Positions 1 through 7,560 of a DNA stretch of 51,766 bases are shown here, in pieces; the stretch's first letter is position 1, and the number at the start of each line of letters is the position of its first letter. The DNA lies in contig CAJFVX010000035.1 in the NCBI GenBank assembly GCA_904420585.1, forward strand, positions 1 through 51,766, read 5' to 3'. The position numbers and the translations under genes are program-made. Under the pieces are notes generated by a model. The model worked only from the letters and a program-made list of their open reading frames with translations, was not told the origin of the DNA and did no database searches. This stretch comes from Candidatus Howiella intestinavium (lineage in GTDB: Bacteria; Bacillota; Clostridia; Oscillospirales; Acutalibacteraceae).

Positions 1-18
1 GAACCCGGAATTCTCATT

Positions 19-47
19 TTGGAATGGGTATCTTTTTTCGTTATAAT
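19..47 (+). promoter_or_regulatory. sigma-A type promoter
   Basis: The -35 box TTGGAA (19-24) and a perfect -10 TATAAT (42-47) are separated by 17 bp. Transcription would start near 54 and run at once into the hairpin at 89-127, before the first gene at 167. Either this is a leader with an attenuator, or the promoter makes a very short RNA. Confidence 0.6.
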
Positions 48-88
48 ACGATTTTTTACTGGTATCTATTTTGTAACAGTCACACATC

Positions 89-127
89 AAGCAAGGCCTG
101 GAGTTTCGCACTCCGGGCCTGCTTTTT
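89..127 (+). terminator. Rho-independent terminator or leader attenuator
   Basis: The arms AGGCCTGGAG (94-103) and CTCCGGGCCT (111-120) pair with one G-U, extended by AAGC/GCTT, and are followed by a T run. The hairpin lies between the promoter at 19-47 and the gene at 167, so it may attenuate that gene as well as end upstream transcription. Confidence 0.7.
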
Positions 128-166
128 TGCTTGTATGTCCGCACCGGGAAAGGAAAAGGGATAGCA

Positions 167-901
167 ATGGAAAAACGGAAGGCTTTCTTTCATAACAAAA
201 AAATCGTAATTATCGCTGCTATTGTGCTTGCTGTCATCGCGGCAGGAATCATTGTTTATTTTATAGCGAGTGCTGCCCCGGAGGACACCTCTGCCGATGG
301 TGTGGAGACTTCATCCGCTGTCACCGTTGCGGAAGAAGAATCTTCGGAAGAGAAAACCGAAACCAGCAACGCGGATATGCTTACATCGGATACAAAAAGT
401 ACAGCCGCAACCGATGAAAGTGAAGCGGCAATCGACAGGGAAAGCAGCCCTCTCCCGCAGTCTGTATCCAGCGCATCAAGCCAAAACGCAACCAGTGCCG
501 CAAACGACGTCCGTACAGATACAAGCCCTGCATCCTCTCACACCCACGCATGGGTGGATCATACAGTCCAGGTATGGGTTCCCAATATGGTTACGGTTGT
601 GGACCAGCCGGAACAGACGATACCCGGCGCCCGCTTTTACACCATGAATGAAGCAGGCGAATATATCGCCAACGGCCCCACCTACTGGTTTGAAAACGGG
701 TTTACCAAAGATGATTTAAAAGAAATCATCAAAGAGGGCTTACGAAATGCCGACAGCAACGGGTTGTATAACGGCGTTTATTACGGCAATTACCAGAATG
801 TTACCAAAACAATTCCTGCGGTAACCCACGAAGAAGACCAGGGGTATTACGAAGAAAAAACAGATTATCAGTATTGCAGCGTCTGCGGCCAGCACAAGTA
901 G
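167..901 (+). CDS. Membrane-anchored Ser/Thr/Glu-rich surface protein
   Basis: Function unknown. The protein has about 244 residues. A basic N-terminus precedes one hydrophobic segment (about residues 13-38) that would act as an uncleaved signal anchor. Residues about 40-125 are rich in Ser, Thr, Glu and Ala, like a wall-spanning stalk. The C-terminal part starts with HTHAW and ends with YCSVCGQHK, a His/Cys pattern that recurs in small Firmicutes surface proteins and could bind a metal (inference). The ATG at 167 is chosen over an in-frame TTG at 131 because a purine-rich GGAAAAGGGA stretch lies just before it. It stands alone between the leader terminator and a long hairpin facing sigG. Confidence 0.75.
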   Translation: MEKRKAFFHNKKIVIIAAIVLAVIAAGIIVYFIASAAPEDTSADGVETSSAVTVAEEESSEEKTETSNADMLTSDTKSTAATDESEAAIDRESSPLPQSVSSASSQNATSAANDVRTDTSPASSHTHAWVDHTVQVWVPNMVTVVDQPEQTIPGARFYTMNEAGEYIANGPTYWFENGFTKDDLKEIIKEGLRNADSNGLYNGVYYGNYQNVTKTIPAVTHEEDQGYYEEKTDYQYCSVCGQHK

Positions 902-923
902 GCTGATGGCACAAAATGCATGG

Positions 924-1041
924 ACAGCATAAAAAGAACCCGGGGATAGGAAATATTGAATTTTAGCGGGAGTGTCACAGCGTCAGCGGCGCCGCTCCTG
1001 CTAAAATCTAATATTCCTGCACCAGGGTTCTTTTTGTCATG
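924..1041. repeat. Long imperfect inverted repeat between convergent genes
   Basis: Arms of about 42 nt (931-972 and 995-1036) pair at roughly 80% across a 22-nt centre that itself contains AGCGGCGCCGCT. The outermost pairs are AAAAAGAACCC and GGGTTCTTTTT, so each strand ends in a T run. Pairing continues weakly outward (GACA with TGTC). It probably works as a bidirectional terminator for the gene ending at 901 and for sigG ending at 1117, but it is two to three times longer than a normal terminator. A palindromic miniature element is the alternative. Confidence 0.65.
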
Positions 1042-1116
1042 TCTGCACAATCCGGGGCACTGCACGGGCGAGTGGTTTTCCTTATACAAGAAAACGGCGG
1101 CCGTGCGCTCCCGGGC

Positions 1117-1887
1117 TTATCCCGGATCCCGGATTTTGTCCATGGCTCCCTTCTCCAGCCGGCTGACCTGCGCCTGGCTGATGCCGATTTCCCTGGATAC
1201 CTCCATCTGGGTTTTGCCCTGTAAAAACCGCAGGCGCAGAATCTTTTTCTCCCGCTCGCTCAGGGCCGCGATGGCCTCCTTCAGGGCGATTTCGTCCAGC
1301 CAGTTGGCGTCGTCGTTCCGGTCGCCCACCTGGTCCAGGACGTAGAGGGTGTCGCCGCCGTCCGAATAAACCGGCTCGTAGAGGGACACCGGGTCCACGA
1401 TGCTCTCCAAGGCCATGACCACATCCTCCTTGGGCAGACCCAGTTCCCGGGCGATTTCCTCCACTGTGGGCTCCCGCTGGGCCCGGCCGGTCAGGCGCTC
1501 CTTGACCTGCATGGCCTTGTAGGCCGTATCCTTCATGGAGCGGCTGACCCGCACGGCGTTGTTGTCCCGCAGATAGCGGCGGATTTCCCCGATGATCATG
1601 GGCACGGCGTAGGTGCTGAACCGCACGTTCTGGCTTACGTCGAAGTTGTCGATGGATTTTATCAGGCCGATGCAGCCTACCTGGAACAGGTCGTCCAGGT
1701 TCTCCCCCCGGTTGGTAAAGCGCTGGATGACGCTGAGCACCAGCCGCAGATTCCCGTTGATAAGCTCCTCCCTGGCGCCCGAGTCGCCGTCGTGGGCCCG
1801 GCGCAGCAGGCTCTCCTTCTGGGCCTCGGTCAGCACCGGCAGCTTGGCCGTGTTTACGCCGCAGATTTCCACCTTGTTATACTGCAA
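1117..1887 (-). CDS. sigG: RNA polymerase sporulation sigma factor SigG
   Basis: Late forespore sigma factor of 256 residues, close to the usual 260. The N-terminal signature NKVEICGVNTAKLPVL is typical of SigG. Region 2 carries NGNLRLVLSVIQRF, DDLFQVGCIGLIKSID and FSTYAVPMIIGEIRRYLRD. Region 3 follows, and region 4 ends with the helix-turn-helix MEVSREIGISQAQVSRLEK. The start is a TTG preceded by a strong GGGAGG, with no better ATG. The usual neighbours spoIIGA and sigE are absent, so the gene stands alone between a MerR gene and a long hairpin. I could not find a convincing forespore-type promoter upstream. Confidence 0.95.
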   Translation of the reverse strand: MQYNKVEICGVNTAKLPVLTEAQKESLLRRAHDGDSGAREELINGNLRLVLSVIQRFTNRGENLDDLFQVGCIGLIKSIDNFDVSQNVRFSTYAVPMIIGEIRRYLRDNNAVRVSRSMKDTAYKAMQVKERLTGRAQREPTVEEIARELGLPKEDVVMALESIVDPVSLYEPVYSDGGDTLYVLDQVGDRNDDANWLDEIALKEAIAALSEREKKILRLRFLQGKTQMEVSREIGISQAQVSRLEKGAMDKIRDPG

Positions 1888-2037
1888 GACAACGCCTCCC
1901 GGATGTTTGTACTAGCAGTATTGCCGGATTGTCCTTTTATCATCCGGCGGTGGAAAAGATATAAATTTTTTTCGTCGCGGCTTTTTGCTTGCATTCGCCG
2001 AACACGCCGGCTTTCGACTCTATAGGTGGATTTTCCT

Positions 2038-2086
2038 CCTGCCCGCCTGCCCTGCCGGACGGCTTTCGACAGGGCGGGCAGGCGGC
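2038..2086 (-). terminator. GC-rich hairpin after the merR-family gene
   Basis: CGCCTGCCCTG-type and CAGGGCGGGCAGG-type arms surround a loop with CGGACGGCTTTCG. No clear T run follows on the minus strand, so its strength as a terminator is uncertain. The 11-mer CGGCTTTCGAC occurs in this hairpin and again about 50 bp to the left. Confidence 0.45.
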
Positions 2087-2116
2087 GGGGATTTGCAGGG
2101 AGCCGTCTCTTACCTA

Positions 2117-2902
2117 TTATACCCCGGTATAAACTTGCAGTTGGTATCTCCATTGTATGATGCCCGAGATCACCACGAGCTGCAATGAAAAATCAGGAGT
2201 TACATGATATTCTGTCTTCACTATGTCCAACAATTTCTCCAGGGTTTCCCGCCGGCTTTCCTCGGTGCAGTCGGCGCACAGGTATACCCCGGCCGGAAGG
2301 GTTTTTAATCCGTCTATTTCCCCATAGCGCGTACACAGGGCGAAATAGCGGGCTGCGGAGCCGTCCCGATATACGCCGGCCAAATCCTCAAAGGCAAACT
2401 GCTTTTTCTGTTCTTGGGAAAGGCGCTGATAAAAACGGCGCTGATAGCTCCACAGATCGTCTGCCGTAATTTTCTCAACCGGATCGGCCAGCATGATTAC
2501 ACGCTTTGGAAACTCCTTGGTAAAAATCCCCTCCGGGGCCTGCCAGCCGTGAAGCTTTTTTTCGTAGTCGGCCCTTGCCAGCTGGATTTTTGCCTTGCTC
2601 TGCCGCAGGGAAGCGATTTTTTCATCCGCTTTTTGTTCCGCCTGTTTTAAAAACGCGATGATTTTTTCCAGATCGTCATATGCCAGAACCCGCTTAATTT
2701 CCTGCAAAGGCAGATCCATCTGCTGCAGCGCGTGGATGGTGTGCAGCCGGACGATGTCTTCCGCGCTGTAGTACCGATATCTGGTGCGGGCGTCAATCTT
2801 GCTGGGCTTGACCAGGCCGATGCGATCATAATGGCGGAGGGTTTCGCTGGTCATGTGCACCTGTTCCGCGGCTTCTCCGATGGAAAAATATTTTTTCTCC
2901 AT
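2117..2902 (-). CDS. MerR-family transcriptional regulator
   Basis: 261 residues. The N-terminal winged helix-turn-helix (FSIGEAAEQVHMTSETLRHYDRIG, residues about 5-30, then RYRYYSAEDIVRLHTI) is classic MerR. A coiled-coil dimerisation helix follows (about 80-125), then a C-terminal effector domain of about 130 residues that resembles multidrug- or small-molecule-sensing MerR proteins. The ATG at 2902 has GGGGGGAG 7 bp upstream. A longer reading from 2935 would run through the operator and is rejected. The gene is divergent from the lipoprotein at 3006, and the intergenic region holds a MerR-type promoter, so the regulator very probably controls that lipoprotein and perhaps itself. The inducer is unknown. 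Confidence 0.9.
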   Translation of the reverse strand: MEKKYFSIGEAAEQVHMTSETLRHYDRIGLVKPSKIDARTRYRYYSAEDIVRLHTIHALQQMDLPLQEIKRVLAYDDLEKIIAFLKQAEQKADEKIASLRQSKAKIQLARADYEKKLHGWQAPEGIFTKEFPKRVIMLADPVEKITADDLWSYQRRFYQRLSQEQKKQFAFEDLAGVYRDGSAARYFALCTRYGEIDGLKTLPAGVYLCADCTEESRRETLEKLLDIVKTEYHVTPDFSLQLVVISGIIQWRYQLQVYTGV

Positions 2903-2917
2903 GGCAATTCTCCCCCC

Positions 2918-2948
2918 TTGACCTTTGTGCAGCACAAAGGTTTATACT
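2918..2948 (+). promoter_or_regulatory. MerR-type promoter with embedded operator dyad
   Basis: The -35 TTGACC (2918-2923) and -10 TATACT (2943-2948) are separated by 19 bp, the long spacer typical of MerR-activated promoters. A perfect 10-bp inverted repeat with a 1-bp centre, ACCTTTGTGC (2921-2930) and GCACAAAGGT (2932-2941), fills the spacer. It reads towards the lipoprotein at 3006. Confidence 0.88.
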
Positions 2949-3005
2949 ATAGTAACACCGGAGAATATATGTATGCAAGTGTTTGATGAAAGGTGGAAAT
3001 GAAAA

Positions 3006-3671
3006 ATGAAAAGAAAAATACTTTTGGTGCTGGCGGTTTTGCTGCTGGTAGGTTCCCTTTCGGCCTGCTCTGACGAAGGAAGCAGATTTGAAGCAAAATC
3101 ATATACGCCGGAGGGCGCAGAGGTTAGTGGGATCGATATCCAGGTAACCGATCGGGAAATCCTGGTCGTCCCCTCCGCCGATGGGCAATTCCACATTGAC
3201 TACGCGGAAAGCGAAAAGGAATTTTATGATATTTCTGTTTCCGACAGCGGCATCCTGACCATGGTTTCCAAAAGCGATAAGGAGTGGACGGATTACATCG
3301 GCGTGAGCCAATCCGCCGACACTGATCAAATCACCGTCCAGGTTCCCGACGCCGCTCTCTCCACCCTGACCTTAAGCACCACGCAAGAGGACATATCCCT
3401 GCCCGCGCTGACCGTGACGGATCAGCTGACCTTGTCTACCAACGAAGGGGATATTTCTTTTGAAAATATCAGCGCCGCAAACTCCATCACGGTGGAAAAT
3501 AAAAACGGCGATATTACCGGGACAATCCTGGGGAGCTACGATGATTACGCGATTACCTGCACCATCAAAAAAGGGGAAAGCAATCTGCCGGATGAAAAAA
3601 GCGGCGGGAGCAAGACATTGACCGCCAGTAATAACAATGGGGACATTGACATAGAAATCATCAGCCAATAA
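3006..3671 (+). CDS. DUF4097-type lipoprotein
   Basis: A 221-residue lipoprotein. Its signal peptide ends in the lipobox LSAC with the lipidated Cys at residue 21. Residues about 40-215 form repeating short beta strands (TLSTTQEDISL, TLSTNEGDISF, TVENKNGDITG, TASNNNGDIDI) that match the beta-solenoid DUF4097 family, proteins of unclear and possibly envelope-sensing role. Transcription should come from the MerR-controlled promoter at 2918-2948, so it is the probable target of the divergent regulator. A strong terminator follows at 3735. Confidence 0.85.
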   Translation: MKRKILLVLAVLLLVGSLSACSDEGSRFEAKSYTPEGAEVSGIDIQVTDREILVVPSADGQFHIDYAESEKEFYDISVSDSGILTMVSKSDKEWTDYIGVSQSADTDQITVQVPDAALSTLTLSTTQEDISLPALTVTDQLTLSTNEGDISFENISAANSITVENKNGDITGTILGSYDDYAITCTIKKGESNLPDEKSGGSKTLTASNNNGDIDIEIISQ

Positions 3672-3734
3672 GCCCAATGCCCCCGAAAAGGTTCCGTCCG
3701 GTGACGGAGGCAAAAGCTGACAGCCTATAAAAAA

Positions 3735-3776
3735 TCATGCGCTTGCGTGTTGCTTTGTCACGCAGGCGCATTTTTG
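3735..3776 (+). terminator. Rho-independent terminator
   Basis: The arms ATGCGCTTGCGTG and CACGCAGGCGCAT are nearly perfect, with a 9-nt loop, and TTTTTG follows. It ends the lipoprotein transcript. From 3777 to 3967 I see only short hairpin-forming stretches and no gene. Confidence 0.85.
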
Positions 3777-3967
3777 TTTTTCGACCTCTGGGCGCTTTCC
3801 TCATAAAGACGTTATCGCAAATCGACGATAGCGAATTTTTCGGCTTATTCTAGTGAAAAAGTTCGTTAGTTGCGAACAAATCCCCAAAACAAAAAGTTTT
3901 GTGCTATGCTATGCATTGAAAATAGATGCATGAGGCTGACCTGAACAAGCGAAACGGGGTGCCGAAA

Positions 3968-4195
3968 GTGAAAGTGTTAAAACAGAAAGTGAGCATCACA
4001 TTGGATATAGATGTAAAAGAGAAAATACAAGCCTTATCCGATGCGCAGGACCGCTCCTTTTCTCAATATATCAATATGGTTTTAAAGGAGCATTTAAAAA
4101 GGGCCGCTCCAAAAGGGGCATCCATTTGCCGAGAGGCAACCGATAAACAGGGGGGACTATGCGGACTGAAAAGACAGGTGATGCCCCCGCAATAA
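3968..4195 (+). CDS. Small ribbon-helix-helix-like protein
   Basis: 75 residues. The N-terminal strand KVSITLDIDVKEKIQALSD and the helix FSQYINMVLKEHLKR fit the Arc/CopG ribbon-helix-helix fold used by small repressors and antitoxins. The C-terminal 20 residues (with Cys) are unlike the family. The GTG at 3968 is chosen because GGGGTG lies 7 bp upstream and the fold starts there. An ATG at 3926 is possible. No toxin partner is adjacent: the next gene is convergent and encodes a DUF1905 protein. Confidence 0.65.
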   Translation: MKVLKQKVSITLDIDVKEKIQALSDAQDRSFSQYINMVLKEHLKRAAPKGASICREATDKQGGLCGLKRQVMPPQ

Positions 4196-4236
4196 AAATA
4201 TCGGCCGGGCGGACCCGGTCGGCTTTGCGGATACTC

Positions 4237-4518
4237 CTACCGCTCCTCCAGGGTGACGGCCACGGTCTCCCCCGGCCCCTTTCCGATTTTCTCCCGGATG
4301 TCCTTTCGCACGCCGATAATATAGCAGACGGATCCGTCGGCGTTCTTTACCCCCATATTGACGATGCTGCCGTCATAGGGAACCCCGTCAAAGGCTGCGT
4401 GCACCTTTACCCGCCCCTTTCCGAAGACCTGCCGGATGTCGAAGGGCACCCGGACAAAAGCGCCTCCCTTGTCCGGTACGGGTTCGATGACGGCTTCAAA
4501 TGCATATACCTTGTTCAT
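4237..4518 (-). CDS. DUF1905 domain protein
   Basis: 93 residues covering a whole DUF1905 domain: the first strand YAFEAVIEPVPDKGGAFVRV, the middle VKVHAAFDGVPYDGSIVNMG and the end YIIGVRKDIREKIGKGPG are characteristic. The family forms a small beta barrel of unknown function, sometimes fused to YdeI/OmdA-like domains, but here it stands alone. AAAGGAG precedes the ATG. Its upstream side contains the four-hairpin repeat element. Confidence 0.88.
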   Translation of the reverse strand: MNKVYAFEAVIEPVPDKGGAFVRVPFDIRQVFGKGRVKVHAAFDGVPYDGSIVNMGVKNADGSVCYIIGVRKDIREKIGKGPGETVAVTLEER

Positions 4519-4546
4519 TTGCCGGCTCCTTTCCAGAAACTATAAC

Positions 4547-4716
4547 AGAAGGGCTTTCGAAAAACCATTTGAATCGCAGGAACCGGCGACATGTGCGTCG
4601 GTTCCTGCACACGACAAATCCCGCTCCGGCGGGATTTGTCGGGGGAATGTTAGAAGGGGGGGCGTGCCCCTCTTCTACATCTTGTCGACTTTGTCGACAA
4701 GATGAGAAGGGCTTTC
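4547..4716. repeat. Four-hairpin dispersed element, copy A, with flanking direct repeats
   Basis: The body is 4559-4704. It holds four consecutive stems: GCAGGAACCG/CGGTTCCTGC (4576-4608), a 13-bp CGACAAATCCCGC stem with loop TCCG (4612-4641), a TAGAAG-G-rich stem (about 4650-4678), and CATCTTGTCGAC/GTCGACAAGATG with a TTT loop (4678-4704). The 12-mer AGAAGGGCTTTC lies immediately on both sides (4547-4558 and 4705-4716). The right copy is the 5' arm of a terminator hairpin. A second copy lies at 19989-20143. There is no coding potential of its own. Confidence 0.9.
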
Positions 4717-4747
4717 CCGTATTGTAACCGGGAAAGCCCCTTTTTTA
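4708..4747 (+). terminator. Terminator hairpin adjoining repeat copy A
   Basis: GGGCTTTCCCG pairs with CGGGAAAGCCC and is followed by CTTTTTT on the plus strand. On the minus strand it would end the nusB-ubiB operon, with a weaker T run. The repeat element begins exactly at its 5' arm. Confidence 0.7.
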
Positions 4748-4750
4748 CAT

Positions 4751-6379
4751 CTACCGCTTGCGTTTGCGGAAAAATCCGGCGGCCACATACCCCGTCAGCA
4801 CCAGGGCCAGCAGATAGCCCACCGCCGCCGGCGCCGGGATGCCCAGGGGGGCAGACGGCAGGTCGGAAAGGCACAGCAGGCTGGAACCTACATACAGCCC
4901 CGCCGCCAGCAGCGCCGCAGCCAGCCGGCCCACGAGTTTGCGGGCTGCCTCCAACGGATCCTCCGAACCCATGAGTTCCAGGCCCACCTTGGTCTGTCCC
5001 TTGACCGTCATTTTCAGCAGGTCGGACAACTGTCCCGGCACGTCCAGTGCCTTGCGGCCGGAGGAGAGGAAGGCCAGTCCCCCGCCCTTGAGCATGTCGG
5101 CCAGTTCCTCCCGGCTCAAGGCCCGCTCCCGCATCCGGTCGGCCATAATCTCCACCATATTCAGCTCGGGCGCAATATCCGCCAGCACCCCCTGGAGGGT
5201 CAGCAGCCCCCGGCCCAGCAGGGTCACCCCCTCGGGCATGGATATGCCGTTGTCCGACGCCAGGGTGAAGAGTTCTTCCATCATCCGGCTCAGATCCATC
5301 TCGGCCATCCCCATACCGCCGTACCGGTTCAGCAGGCTGTCGATGTCTTCATACAGCCGGGCATGGTTGACCCGGCCGTTATGTACGCCCAGGGCCAGCA
5401 GCACGTCCTTCAGGGTGCCCACATCCTGCTCCCCGATGGCCCGGGCCGCCCGCCGGAAGAGGGCCTTGTCCCGCTCGGACAGGCGGCCCATCATCCCCAA
5501 ATCCAGGAAGACAATCTGCTTTCCCCGGATGCGGAGGTTGCCGGGATGGGGGTCGGCGTGAAAGAAGCCGTCGTCCAGAATCTGCTTGACGTAATTGTCG
5601 GCCAGCTTGGCCCCGATTTCATTCAGGTCATAGCCGTTTTGGGTTAGTTTTTCCGGCTCCTGTAAAGTAAAGCCGTCCACATATTCCATCACCAGCACCC
5701 GGGGCGTGGTATAGCGGTGGAAAATCCGGGGGCAGTCCACAAAGGCCACGTCCTGATTCAGCCGGCGGAATTCGTCGGCGTTGCGGGCCTCGGTGAGAAA
5801 ATCCATTTCCTGCTGGGCCACGAACCACAGTTCGCTGAGGATGGTGTCAAAGTCCAGGACGCGGGCCGTGCCGGTGTGCTTGAGCAGCCGGGCCGCCCGG
5901 CGCAGCAGGGCGATATCCCGGGCCATCACGTCGTAGATGCCCGGGCGCTGCACCTTGACCACTACCCGCTCCCCCGTCTTCAGCCGGGCGGCGTGGGCCT
6001 GGGCGATGGAGGCCGCCCCCAGCGGCTCCTTGTCAAAGGAGGCGAACACCTTATCCAGCCGGGATTCATACTCGGCCTCCACCACCGCCTGGACCTCCTC
6101 ATAGGTCAGGGGATGCACGTCGGTGCGGAGCTTTTCCAGTTCCCGGCAGTATTCGGCGGGGAGCATATCCCGCCGCATGGACAGGATTTGCCCCAGCTTG
6201 ACAAAAGTAGGGCCCAGCTCCTCTACAATCTGGCGCAGCTTGACCGGCGTCACCCCGCCCGCGATGTTATGCCGCAGCAGGACGCCCAGGATTTCCCGCA
6301 GGCGGTGCCGGTTCTCGGGCGTCCGGGCGGCCGTCGCCGGCTCTTCCGACTCGTTTTTCCGGGTGCTTGTCTTATTCAT
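4751..6379 (-). CDS. ABC1/AarF/UbiB-family atypical kinase, membrane-anchored
   Basis: 542 residues with all hallmarks of the UbiB/ADCK family: the KxGQ motif in TFVKLGQIL (about 58-66), the alanine-rich loop PLGAASIAQAH (about 118-128), the lysine strand VVVKVQRPG (about 138-146), the catalytic-loop equivalent FHADPHPGN (about 273-281) and the metal motif VFLDLGMMG (about 288-298). Two C-terminal hydrophobic segments (about 488-506 and 516-536) anchor it in the membrane. The family supports isoprenoid-lipid or quinone metabolism. Here the gene follows ispA in the same operon, which fits a role in isoprenoid lipids. An anaerobe of this type may make no ubiquinone, so the substrate is unknown. 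Confidence 0.92.
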   Translation of the reverse strand: MNKTSTRKNESEEPATAARTPENRHRLREILGVLLRHNIAGGVTPVKLRQIVEELGPTFVKLGQILSMRRDMLPAEYCRELEKLRTDVHPLTYEEVQAVVEAEYESRLDKVFASFDKEPLGAASIAQAHAARLKTGERVVVKVQRPGIYDVMARDIALLRRAARLLKHTGTARVLDFDTILSELWFVAQQEMDFLTEARNADEFRRLNQDVAFVDCPRIFHRYTTPRVLVMEYVDGFTLQEPEKLTQNGYDLNEIGAKLADNYVKQILDDGFFHADPHPGNLRIRGKQIVFLDLGMMGRLSERDKALFRRAARAIGEQDVGTLKDVLLALGVHNGRVNHARLYEDIDSLLNRYGGMGMAEMDLSRMMEELFTLASDNGISMPEGVTLLGRGLLTLQGVLADIAPELNMVEIMADRMRERALSREELADMLKGGGLAFLSSGRKALDVPGQLSDLLKMTVKGQTKVGLELMGSEDPLEAARKLVGRLAAALLAAGLYVGSSLLCLSDLPSAPLGIPAPAAVGYLLALVLTGYVAAGFFRKRKR

Positions 6380-6452
6380 GCGTTTCCTCCCGCGCGGCCG
6401 GCATAGTCTTCCGCGCTTCCACCTGTTCGGGGGTCGCTTTTCCTTCGGGCTG

Positions 6453-7352
6453 TCAACAGGTGCGGCCGGCCAGCAGACCCGCCAACTCCCGCAGGGCGTC
6501 GGCCTCCGAGCCGAAAGCGGACAGAGCGTCTACAGCCGATGCCCGCAGGCGCTCGGCCTCGGCCTTTGCCCCCTCCAGGCCCAATAGGGTCACATAGGTG
6601 CTTTTATCGTTGGCCGCGTCGCTCCCCACCGCCTTGCCTAAAGCCGCCGGATCGCCCACCATATCCAGAATATCATCCACAATCTGGAAGGCGAGGCCAA
6701 TGTCGGCCGCATACCGGTCGGCGGCTTTCCGCAGTTCCTCCGGCGCGCCGGCGGCGATACAGCCCATGGCCGCCGCCGCGCGGATTAAGGCCCCGGTTTT
6801 GAGCATATCGGTCTCCCGCAGGCGGGCGGCGTCCACCGCCCGGCCCTCATTGGCCAAATCCATCACCTGCCCGCCTATCATGCCCGCCGGGCCGGCCGCC
6901 CGGGCCAGGGCGAGGCCGGCCTGCCGGATGGTTTCGGCCGGCAGGTCGGCGGAAAGGATGGTCTGGAAGGCCGCCGTCAGCAGGCCATCCCCCGCCAGCA
7001 GGGCCGTATCCTCCCCGAAGGCCTTATGGCAGGAAGGCTTCCCCCGCCGCATATCGTCATTGTCCATACAGGGCAGGTCGTCGTGAATTAAAGAATAGGT
7101 GTGGATCATCTCCAGGGCGCAGGCCAAAGGCAGGGCCTTCTCCCAGTCCCCGCCACAGGCCCTGCAAAAGGCCAGCGTCAGGGCCGGGCGGATGCGTTTG
7201 CCCCCCGCCGTCAGGCTGTATCCCATGGCCCCAGCCACCGCGTCCTCCCGGCCGGCGGCGTCCAGGTACTTTACAAGGGCCGGCTCGATGACCGCCTGGT
7301 ACTCCCGCAGCATCTTTTCGGCCAGGGGGTAGGATTTATTCGTCCTGTCCAT
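6453..7352 (-). CDS. ispA: Farnesyl/geranylgeranyl diphosphate synthase
   Basis: A 299-residue trans-prenyltransferase that condenses isopentenyl diphosphate with allylic diphosphates. The first Asp-rich motif is DDLPCMDND (about 90-98), with the two residues between DD and D that mark bacterial short-chain synthases. The second is DDILD (about 225-229). GGKRIRPAL at the N-terminus binds diphosphate. The ATG has GGAGGAGG upstream and overlaps the end of xseB by 17 bp, so the two are translationally coupled. In many clostridia dxs follows ispA. Here an ABC1-family kinase gene follows instead. Confidence 0.95.
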   Translation of the reverse strand: MDRTNKSYPLAEKMLREYQAVIEPALVKYLDAAGREDAVAGAMGYSLTAGGKRIRPALTLAFCRACGGDWEKALPLACALEMIHTYSLIHDDLPCMDNDDMRRGKPSCHKAFGEDTALLAGDGLLTAAFQTILSADLPAETIRQAGLALARAAGPAGMIGGQVMDLANEGRAVDAARLRETDMLKTGALIRAAAAMGCIAAGAPEELRKAADRYAADIGLAFQIVDDILDMVGDPAALGKAVGSDAANDKSTYVTLLGLEGAKAEAERLRASAVDALSAFGSEADALRELAGLLAGRTC

Positions 7353-7560
7353 CCGCTTCCTCCTCCGCCTGCTGCAGGGTCACGATTTTCTGCCGGGCCT
7401 TCTCCAGCTTTTTATTGCAAAGGCCGGACAGGGCCACCCCTTCCTCGTACAGCTTCATGGATTCCTCCAGCGGGTAGTCCCCGCTTTCCAGCTGGGTCAC
7501 AATCTCTTCCAGGCGTTCCAGCGCCTCCTCAAAGGTGGCTGTTTTCTTATTCACTGCCAT
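7336..7560 (-). CDS. xseB: Exodeoxyribonuclease VII small subunit
   Basis: 74 residues, the usual size. The helical hairpin signature ATFEEALERLEEIVTQLESG, then PLEESMKLYEEG, identifies it. It partners XseA in the cytoplasmic exonuclease VII that degrades single-stranded DNA to oligonucleotides. The ATG at 7560 lies inside the end of xseA (14-bp overlap) and the gene overlaps ispA downstream, so all three are coupled. Confidence 0.95.
   Translation of the reverse strand: MAVNKKTATFEEALERLEEIVTQLESGDYPLEESMKLYEEGVALSGLCNKKLEKARQKIVTLQQAEEEADGQDE

Noticed and set aside
1905-1990. Forespore sigma-F/sigma-G promoter before sigG
   Set aside because: GGATGATAA-like sequence is present but the -35 element and spacing do not fit well enough to call.
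3968-4518. Toxin-antitoxin pair made of the ribbon-helix-helix protein and the DUF1905 protein
   Set aside because: The genes are convergent rather than co-operonic, and DUF1905 is not a known toxin family.
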